A DNA stretch of 34,536 bases, from the NCBI GenBank assembly GCA_900088475.1, contig FLMG01002443.1, positions 6,156-40,691 of the forward strand, given 5' to 3'. The notes below the pieces were generated by a model. It searched no databases. It saw only the letters and a program-made list of their open reading frames with translations, and was not told where the DNA came from. Below are positions 27,334-34,536 of the stretch, one piece after another. A program made the position numbers and the translations under genes. Source of the stretch: Hyphochytrium catenoides (Eukaryota > Sar > Hyphochytriomycetes > Hyphochytriales > Hyphochytriaceae). Position 1 is the stretch's first letter. Every line of letters starts with the position of its first letter.

Positions 27334-30160
27334 TCAGGCTTCTTCGTAAGTGATATTGAAGTTCGCTAAAGGAGAGAGAGGTGAAGGGAAGGTCTTATCC
27401 TGTGGCAGGAAGACAAATATAACGATCGAGACCCTCCTTGCTTGCTTTACCCATGTCTCACATTGCTCCTGCCTCTACCTCTCTTACACTCCGATTTCTC
27501 CCTTTGTCCGAAGGAAAGTTGTCTCTAGCTCACCAGTTGCGCACGCTTCCGACTCTCTCTCTTCATGGGCTGACCCCTGGCACTGTGTGCCTCGATTCTT
27601 CGTAAGGAGAGAGGAATCGGAGGATGGATACTGTGGATTCTCCGTCCTGCACTTCCTCTTGTTTGCTTAACGGCCTATACGTCCACTGACGGAACCAACC
27701 GTGAGGGATGTAGACCATCTCTCCCTCTTTGACTGTGCACTGGGCGCTGGCAGCTGACCGAAAGCGTGGATAATGAGAAAGATCTGAGACTCCAGGAAGC
27801 ACCTGAAGCAAGATGAGAAGTTGATCGAGATGTCAGAAGAAAGTTTTTGTCAGCTGCGCCTGCCAGACATCTGCGGTCGCGCACTCTTGCTCTTCCCTGG
27901 ATCGCGCCAGGGAATCACTCTATCTCTCTTATTTTTTTCTCATTCTATGGAAATGCTCTTACCTGGCTATAGTGCGCGGTCTGCTGGGCCAATATCTTAG
28001 AGACTCCATAAACGATCGCCCCATCTCTACTTACTCTGTCTGGAGAGACGTGCGAGTAGAGATTGAAGACATCGGCAGGTGAGAAGAGCGTGAGTGAAGC
28101 CTCTCCTCGAAGAAGGGCAGAGAGCTCGTCCGTGTCCTCGTGAAAGAGCCAGGTGGAGAGAGAAGACTGCGAAAAGAAGAGAAAGAGAAAGAGAAGGATG
28201 CTTTAAGACGAGGGAAGAATGGACTCTAGCGTAATAGTAGAAGAGGGAACGAGACGCAATGAGATGAAAGACCTGCGCCCGTTATTCTATCGTGAGAAGA
28301 TCAACGAAGGAAGGCTCGGCAGATGAGAAATTCGGGAGAGGATGGAAGAGAGAGCGAGAGGGCGAATCGGGTCTCATGATGAGAATGTCGAGTAGAGACA
28401 AAGGGGAACAGAACTCTGAGGAAAACAGAGGGCAAGAATAAGCAGAGGGAGAGTGCGGAAAAGTGTGAGATTAGAGGGCACAGCCAAGCTAATTAAAAGG
28501 TCAAGATCAGTGGTAGGCTCAATAAGGAAAGAGCAGAGCGTGGTCGGTACCCCTTCGTTAACTGTTCCGAGAGTCAGATCCACAGCAAAGACCGGCGTGT
28601 GATGATAGAAGTGAGGGATGGACCAGGAGCGGCTCAGCCGGTCCAGAGGAGCCTGCGCCAGCCTGCCATCTTCTTGGCGCCTCCTGAAAGTCAGCTGCCG
28701 TAAAAAGCGCATGGAGAGAGTGCCCCACCAAGAGATAGAGGGGAAGAAGAGGGATAGTAAGAGACGCGATGGGGAGAGAAAAGGCGAAGGACACCAACAA
28801 TTATGCACGAGGAAAGGTTCTTAGAGTGCAACAGGAGCAAGTGGAAAGAAGAGGTTCTTGGCAATCCTTTGAACGTTGTCACTTTCCTTTCTTCAGACAT
28901 CTGGTCCTTTCTCTCTCTTCCCTCGCTCATTACCCTCTTTTCTCTTCCTCTCGCTCTAACGACAACTCTTCTTTCATGGCCCAATAGATGGCAAGGGCCC
29001 GCTGCGGACGACCACGGAACCTCACCGTTGGCTCTCTCAGTCTTACCAGCAACGATTCTTGCTTTCTGCGTGCTTCCCGCAGAATGCCTAGCGCTTTCCG
29101 GGCAGGGAGAGAGAGAATAGAGGAATTCACAGCAATCGCCCCTTTTGCATCCAGTCTCGGCTCTCTGTGCTCGCTTACCCAGACTCCTTGCTCGGCACAC
29201 TCTCTCTCTATGGCCTCTGGGCGCAGCATTGAGGGTTGCCATCCCAGTCTCTCAAACAAAGAGTCTGGGGCACGAGGAGAAGAAGTGGAGGCCGAGGAAG
29301 CTGCAGTTATTATGACAGGCCGCCGCTTGTGCACGAAGTCCCTAAAGAAAGTTTCTGAAGATGGAATCTCGTCGTAGGAGATGCGCGCACAACCCTCTCC
29401 CGCCTCTGATGACACACAGAGCAGGGCAGGAGAACAAGGAGAGAGACAAAGAGGTCAGATAAGGCGGAGAGAGACGAAGCACGGAGATAATGAGGAGGAA
29501 TAGGACGGAGCACGAAGAGAGAGGTAGGAGAAAGAAAGAGTGTTAGTGAGTGAGAGTGGAGGGCGCCGGGAAGGGGAGACAGGAAGAGAGAGAGAAGGAA
29601 GAAAGAGAAACAAGCGAGAGAGAGAGAGAGAGAGAAAGAGAGAAAGAGGGAGAGACGACAGAAGCAAAGAGGCCGCACAGACAGATCAGCTAGATCTTTT
29701 AAAAGAGTGATGAAGGTGAGGCGGCGGGAGAAAGAAAGAGACACTTACGAATCTTGGTGCCAGCGTACTCGTTCCTAAGTTTCTCCCCATGGAAGAGACT
29801 GGTGAAGCCTGTCACGACGAGCGTCTCTCTCACGGTGTAGAAGAGCAGCCCCGCGGCCAGCAGGATAAGAGTGACGCCGATCAGAGGGTCCAGCACGCGC
29901 CAGACGCGCGCCCATCGCCTCCTCAGCCATTCTCTGAAGTCCTTAGGAGGCGGCTCCACAGGGACATGGCGATGCGCGCTCTCTCTCTCTTTCTCCTTGC
30001 GTGCTGCCACTTGAGGATCTCGTTCTATCGTTAGATTCTGCAGAAAGGTAGGGCCTGCAGCTGTGCCCCTCTCGTGTGGAGCTCTCTTCTCTTCGCCTTC
30101 TTTCGCTGCGGGAGGAGCTCCTCTGGCTGTGCGTCTGGTGAGCTGATCTGCAGAGCTCAT
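27334..30160 (-). CDS. membrane-anchored JmjC/cupin-8 domain protein, seven exons
   Basis: My exon model on the minus strand is 30160-29749, 29405-29047, 28694-28551, 28166-27963, 27802-27691, 27569-27534 and 27365-27334, giving 432 residues. All introns are GT-AG with matching phases (1,0,0,0,1,1), with donors GTAAGT, GTAAGA, GTACCG, GTAAGA, GTCAGT and GTGAGC. Residues 1-88 are hydrophilic and basic (WLRRRWARVW at 78-87). Residues 91-110 are one strong membrane segment, so positive-inside topology predicts a type II protein with its catalytic part in the lumen. The JmjC/cupin part starts with SETFFRDFVHKRRPVIIT (about 144-161). HED (314-316) is the HxD iron motif, LFSPADVFNLY follows, and GEMVYIPHGWF then PH supplies the distal His (412). 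Spacing from H314 to H412 fits JmjC oxygenases, which use iron and 2-oxoglutarate to hydroxylate or demethylate. The exon 2/3 junction and the two tiny terminal exons are the least certain parts. The substrate is unknown. Confidence 0.78.
29440..29700 (-). repeat. polypyrimidine (sense) tract in JmjC intron 1
   Basis: The + strand is GA-rich, so the sense strand of the JmjC gene carries (CT)n within its first intron. It fills most of the intron between donor GTAAGT at 29748 and the acceptor at 29406. Confidence 0.8.
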
Positions 30161-30224
30161 CGTGGAAGATGAGCTTTACCGCCCGCCACTCACTCTATCT
30201 GCTCTTCTAGTGGCACTTCCACAA

Positions 30225-30560
30225 GAATTATCTCTCTCTCTCTCTCTCTCTTTCTTTCTCTCTCTCTCTCTTTGTCTCTCTCTCTCTCTCTCTCTCGCTC
30301 TCTGGTCCTTCTCGCTCTTCTATTTCCCCGCTTCCCTGTTGGTCTACACTTCTCCGCTTTCGTTTTGCGCACTGTCGTCAATCCTGCAGCCTTCCTTCCC
30401 CTTTTCAGTTATCTCTCTGTCTCTGCTTCCTTCTCGGCCTTGTCCTTATCCTTCATCCTTGGCGCTCTCTCTCTCGTCTCTCCTCTCTCGGGCTATCTCA
30501 GTCTCTCTTTCCACTTCCTCTCTCTCTCCGTTTTCCTCCTCTTCCTCGCTTTCTCTCTCT
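30225..30560 (+). repeat. CT microsatellite in the divergent spacer
   Basis: (CT)n with TTTC and GTCT interruptions dominates about 335 bases on the + strand. The densest part is 30228-30300. Confidence 0.85.
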
Positions 30561-30659
30561 CTGTCGCCAGCCCTGCTCCTCCCACCCCCACACATTATCT
30601 TAGGACAAGATCTTTCCAAGGTCACTCTGTCTTTCCTTGAGACCGTTAGCGGCTAGATG

Positions 30660-30800
30660 AGAGACGACTAGGAGAGAGCGTGCAGGGAAGAGAACTTGGG
30701 GGAGAGAAAGAGAGAGAGAGGAAGAGAGAAGAAAAGGGAGACATACAGAGAGAGGGAGAGGACGAGAGCACCAGAACGAAGAGAACGAGAGAGAGACAGT
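30660..30800. repeat. GA-rich block in the divergent spacer
   Basis: (GA)n and GGAGA units on the + strand make this block the strand-opposite counterpart of the CT block 100 bases to its left. Confidence 0.8.
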
Positions 30801-31081
30801 AGTTCTACTCTTGCTCTATAATCTAGGAAGCTAAGGATAGCGTTGCCTGCTGTCTTCACCGTCCATAGCACACTTCCTTGTCCTTTCTTCTACAAGGCTC
30901 CCTACTAGGGAGCTCCAAGCGCCAGGATCGAAGAAGGCAGGACCCGCCCCACGCGGTCGCTGCTCCTGCTGCCGCTGCTGCAGCCGCAGCTGTGTCAAGC
31001 AAGAACCATTTGGCAAGTGAGGTCAGGCCATCGGACGATAGAGCAGAGGTTTCTTTCTGTTCGGACAGGCCAGCGGCCACT

Positions 31082-33176
31082 ATGATACTGCTCCGAGGTG
31101 CTGAAGGTCAGAGCGTCTCGATGCCCAGGCTGGGCTTGGGGACGTTCAAGATGACGGCGGCGCACAAGGAGCTCACGGCGGCGGCGATCAGGATGGGCTA
31201 CAGGCTCATTGACACCGTGAGACGATGCCACCGACCTTCTCGTTGTGCGCTAGCCCTGGCATTAACCCTTCTTATGGGATACCTCCTCTTCTTAGCCTGT
31301 CTTGTCAAGTGTTGATCTCTGCCCTACCCATGATCTCTCTCCATCGGTCCCTCTCTTTCTCTCTCCGTCTACCTCTGTCTCTCACTCGCCTGTTTCTGCT
31401 GACTTTCCGCTCTTTGGTTCACCTGCGTTAAAAGCTTCCTCTCATGGCTCTCTCTTCTCACTCTCTAGGCTGAGATATATAAGAATGAAGGCGTTATAGC
31501 TGACGCCATTGAGGCCAGCGGCGTGTCCAGAGAGGAGGTCAGCGGTCACCTTCTTCTGCGTCTCTCATATACTTCTTTCTCTCCAAGTCTTTCTCTTCAA
31601 GAAATGGCTAAGATTGCCATGATCCACACTTTCTCTTACTCTTTGCACCTCGCCATCTCCTTTCCTCTTTTCCGCTTAAAAGCGGTCGTCCTTCTCTTTC
31701 ATCCTCCTCCTCCTCTGCCCCGCACCACTACAGAGTCTTCTCTCTCTCTTCCTCTCCTTCTCTCTCTCTCTCTCTCTCTCTCGCTCTCCCAAGCTAGAAG
31801 CTCTCCATGTGTGCATTTCTGCCTTGCACTGGCTCTCGCCTCGTGATGTTTCTCATCCATCTCACTCTCAGTCCTTTCCCAGCTCTTCATCACAACCAAA
31901 GCTTCTCCCTTCTCTCAAGGAGAAAAGGAAGTGACCCAAGCAATAGACAGATCCTTGGAGAAGCTTCGGACGCGGTACATCGACCTTGTAGGAGAGCAAT
32001 CTCCCTTTACCGATCTCATACCATCCTCCTTCTCTTTGTACTGATAATGCATCTTCACTATCTAACCATCGCTGCCCCATTATGCCGCTAAATCGTCATA
32101 TTCTCTGGCTATCCTTTCTTTCTTTCTTTCTCTCTCTCACTCACACTCTCTCTCTCTGAATCTCCCCTCTTTCCGGGTGTCAGGCTCTCTTCCTTTATCC
32201 TCGGTGCCCTCTGGAAGACGCTCGTCTCTCTGCCTCCTATCTCCTCACGGCACATGGTCTGATATGTCTGTCTTTTCAGTATTTGATACACTGGCCAGGG
32301 GCGAGCAAGCTGAAGCCGGAAAGTGCCCTTCATAAAGAGAAGAGAACAGGCAGCTGGGTAGGGATGCAGAAAGCACTGATGGACGGAAAGGTGGAAGACG
32401 GAAGCAAGACTATTCCCTCTTTGTTCTCTTTGATGTCTTTCCTTCTTTCTCTGTCTCTCTCTCTCCTCTCTCTCTCTCTCCCTCTTTTCTCTCTCTCTCT
32501 CTCTCTTCCCGGGGTCCGGGGTCCTTAATGTTCTGCTCTTTGTTGGCACTAGCTATTCTCCAAGAAGCAGTTTCTTAGCTTTACAAATAGAGCTAAAAAT
32601 AGAGGAGCATTTCTGCCCTGAGTCTTTTCTCTCTCCATTCTTTCTTGCTCTTCCTTTCTCTTGAGCGGCTTCTCCTCATCCTTTGTTTTGACAAACTGCT
32701 GTTTAGCAATCTGATTCCTCGTGATAACCTCCTCCCTAGGTCAGAGCTATTGGCGTCAGTAACTTTGAGGTGCGACATCTGCAGGAGCTCATTGAGGACG
32801 AGCGGGTAACGATCTCTCCCGCAGTTAATCAGGTGATTTATAGCTGACTCTGTCTTAGCCCTCGACTCAACCTCCTTTGTGTGGCGATCTGATGCATCCC
32901 CTACATAGGTGGAGCTCCATCCTCTATACCCTCAGAAGTCTCTTCTCTCCTTCTGCAACGACCACGGAATCCATGTGCAGGCTTATTCTTCTCTAGGCTC
33001 GGGGTCTCCGCTGCTGCTGCAGAATGAGGAGATCAAAGCAATAGCGCAAAAGAAAGGGATTACTGTCGCGCAGGTCGGGTCATACATTGCTTTCTGTCTC
33101 TCTCTCCCTTTCTGCAATGTAGAATGTGAGAGGAGGATCCTCCGACGCACGGTCTATCTATGACTATAGATAGATG

Positions 33177-33213
<37 letters not shown>

Positions 33214-33768
33214 CCCGTGCGAAGGAGACTGCCCATGAGAGCGAGAGGATCAGGGCCAGAGGATCGAAAAACAGCGCCCCCTAAGCATTTCACGCCAAGC
33301 GATGGGGAAAACCTGTTTTACAGAGGAGGCGCCATCTGCTCGTAGTTTATTGAAACTGTCTGGAAGTCACAGCGGGTGTCACCCTTCCTTGAACCGCCCG
33401 CCGCTCTTCTCCCTGGATGTCACAGGGGTTGTCATCTACACTTCTTTTCTTCGTACTCGCTAAACAAGTGAGGCTCCTCGCCTGTTCATGGTCTGGTCGC
33501 CGAGCCTCACTCCGTCCATCTTCCCTTCCAGGTCCTTTTACGATGGGGTCTCCAGCGCGGTCTTTCTGTGCTTCCCAAGGCTTCTTCACAATCTCGCCTA
33601 TGCGAGAATCTGGAAGTGTTAGATGTGGAAGAAGCTAGAAGCGACAAGCAGGAGAAGGGAGAAAAGAATGCAATACGACTGTCCGACCAGGAGATGGAGG
33701 CGTTGAACTCTCTACATAGAACAGCGGGAGAGCATAAGTTTTGCTGGGATCCCGCGAAGATCGCCTAG
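31082..33768 (+). CDS. aldo-keto reductase, seven exons
   Basis: Exons 31082-31216, 31469-31537, 31883-31987, 32280-32390, 32740-32832, 32909-33073 and 33532-33768 join to a 304-residue soluble NAD(P)H-dependent aldo-keto reductase, which reduces aldehydes and ketones to alcohols in an (alpha/beta)8 barrel. All six introns are GT-AG and all are phase 0. The N-terminus MPRLGLGTFKM, the catalytic tetrad D44 (YRLIDT), Y49 (AEIYKNE), K74 (FITTK) and H107 (LIHWPG), then AIGVSNFE, VNQVELHPLYPQ, AYSSLGSG, SVLPKASS and the terminal HKFCWDP all match the family in order. The start is the first in-frame ATG, just before the conserved barrel start. Introns are 76-458 nt and mostly sense-strand CT-rich. 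Intron 6 carries (GA)n instead. The physiological substrate cannot be inferred. It is divergently paired with the JmjC gene. Confidence 0.93.
31735..31795 (+). repeat. CT microsatellite in reductase intron 2
   Basis: A run of (CT)n with few interruptions lies about 90 bases upstream of the exon 3 acceptor, on the sense strand. Confidence 0.85.
32446..32511 (+). repeat. CT microsatellite in reductase intron 4
   Basis: (CT)n interrupted by CC and TT lies on the sense strand within the 349-nt intron between exons 4 and 5. A shorter similar tract occurs in intron 3 at about 32120-32160. Confidence 0.85.
33179..33211. repeat. (GA)n microsatellite in reductase intron 6
   Basis: About 16 uninterrupted GA units lie on the sense strand, the opposite polarity to the other introns of this gene. 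Confidence 0.9.
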
Positions 33769-34125
33769 AGGACGGAGAGAACCAGAAACGAGCATCAACG
33801 ATAGATAAACGGCCTACCTTTGCAAGCTACGGGTCGTTGCACAGTGCAATATCCTTCGCCCATCGCTGCACGATATCAGGGAGGGCATAGTAGCGAAGTG
33901 AACCTCCAACGACTTGTATGAAAAGGGTACAGAGCAGGGGCTTGGCGCCTTACATGGCAAGAGGAAGGTATAGATAGGGATAGGCTACGTCCGCCTGAGA
34001 ACAGAGAACCTGCAGCTATGGACAGCGACGATAGCGGGAGATTGTAAAAGACTCAGTCTAGGCTCAAGTGTCCTGCTGGTGCGCAGTCTGTTCATTGACT
34101 TTGACTTCCATAAGGTCTAATAAAT
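33769..34125. other. 3' spacer after the reductase
   Basis: No gene is seen. Short frames only; no microsatellite. A donor-like AAG|GTATAG at about 33968 has no partner that I could match. Confidence 0.4.
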
Positions 34126-34536
34126 ATGATGGGCAGGTCAGAATGCTCTGTCCGCCCCTTAGGGGATGGGATTGCGGCACGGCTTTTCCTCATCTACCCT
34201 CTGCTATCTCATCAAGAGACGTACACGAGATGTCTTCTTCACGCTGCTCGTCACCGCAAGCAGCACGACCACTTTGGCCTTGGCAGGGGTTAAAAGGCCA
34301 TCCTCTGGCACGCGTCGAAGAAGCTTGCTGCGAAGGAATCTAGCAGAGATTAAAAAGGGGCAACGTTTGCACACGCTCCCTCTAAGTCCCGCTAGTCTTT
34401 TACTAACTGACTGACTCTTCACAGTTTCCAGCTGTTGGAGACACCTCATGAGCGGACTAGAGTGACGCAGACCGATATGTCGTCCATCTTCCCATGGGAG
34501 AGCTCAAAGAAGTATTTGAGGGCCAGGCAATCGTAA
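34126..34536 (+). CDS. possible small two-exon gene at window edge (weak)
   Basis: A short first exon (34126-34136, ATGATGGGCAG) with donor CAG|GTCAGA matches in phase 2 an acceptor with a classic 3' context, TACTAACTGACTGACTCTTCACAG, ending at 34424. Exon 2 (34425-34536) is open for 36 codons and ends in TAA at the last bases of the window. The joined product would have 40 residues, hydrophilic, with FPWESSKKYL near its end; no family is recognised. The upstream exon could instead be another one, and the gene might be larger. A competing ATG frame at 34166-34414 (82 codons, basic) would lie within the proposed intron. Confidence 0.3.

Larger units (their letters stand above)
30161..31081. 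promoter_or_regulatory. divergent spacer between JmjC and aldo-keto reductase genes
   Basis: The two start codons face away from each other across 921 bp, so this spacer must hold both promoters and 5'-UTRs. It consists of a + strand CT-rich block (about 30,225-30,560), then a + strand GA-rich block (about 30,660-30,800), then a short GCT/GCC triplet-rich stretch (about 30,957-30,992). No TATA-like box is obvious. An in-frame, Ala-rich extension upstream of the reductase ATG begins only at a TTG codon (30878) and is not taken as coding. Confidence 0.6.

Noticed and set aside
27661-27691. Loss of the distal iron-binding His (Arg instead) making the JmjC protein a pseudoenzyme
   Set aside because: A GTCAGT donor lies exactly there, and the next in-phase exon supplies a His, so splicing explains the apparent loss better.
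29310-30656. Long Leu/Ser frames inside JmjC intron 1 and the divergent spacer
   Set aside because: They are microsatellite translations lying in a well-supported intron or promoter region.
30878-31081. Ala-rich N-terminal extension of the aldo-keto reductase as a targeting peptide
   Set aside because: The frame opens at TTG with no ATG before 31082, and the reductase family begins naturally at that ATG.
1-34536. tRNA, rRNA, CRISPR array, transposase or reverse transcriptase
   Set aside because: No box-B-like tRNA sequence, no regular spacer array and no transposon protein motif was seen by eye in either strand.

Overview
The window is nuclear DNA from a eukaryote. Conserved coding blocks are interrupted by GT-AG introns, intergenic spaces are large, and (CT)n/(GA)n microsatellites are dense, with one assembly gap of Ns inside a CT tract. 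The gene content (a BT1/folate-biopterin-type transporter, a membrane-anchored JmjC/cupin protein, an aldo-keto reductase with many introns, and a lineage-restricted multispan membrane family) suggests a free-living or algal protist, perhaps a stramenopile. That placement is inference. No rRNA, tRNA, CRISPR array or recognisable transposon was seen.

Layout: 1-3.5 kb is CT-rich DNA with one unsupported reading frame. At 3.55-4.42 kb there is an intronless metallo-beta-lactamase-fold hydrolase of the N-acyl-homoserine-lactonase-like type (+). From 6.4 to 16.2 kb lie three same-strand paralogues of an unrecognised polytopic membrane protein (here A, B and C), separated by 3.6 and 2.3 kb of spacer that holds a small possible two-exon gene and a duplicated ~198-bp block. 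From 16.2 to 24.9 kb the DNA is almost free of recognisable genes; it contains a three-copy ~105-bp tandem repeat, several weak open frames and the assembly gap. At 24.96-26.96 kb is the two-exon BT1 transporter (+). It converges on a seven-exon type II membrane-anchored JmjC gene on the minus strand (30,160 down to 27,334). That gene is head-to-head with a seven-exon aldo-keto reductase (+, 31,082-33,768) across a 0.9-kb spacer made of a CT block and a GA block. The window ends with a possible small two-exon gene whose stop codon is the last base triplet.

The genes do not form an obvious pathway. The most notable content is the tandem A/B/C membrane family, which shares three sequence signatures, and the JmjC protein, whose second predicted metal-binding histidine is encoded by a 36-nt micro-exon. 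Polypyrimidine tracts mostly lie on the sense strand of introns and 5' regions, so strand bias roughly marks transcription direction, with exceptions that are noted. All exon models were built by hand from splice consensus, reading phase and family resemblance; no search could be run.
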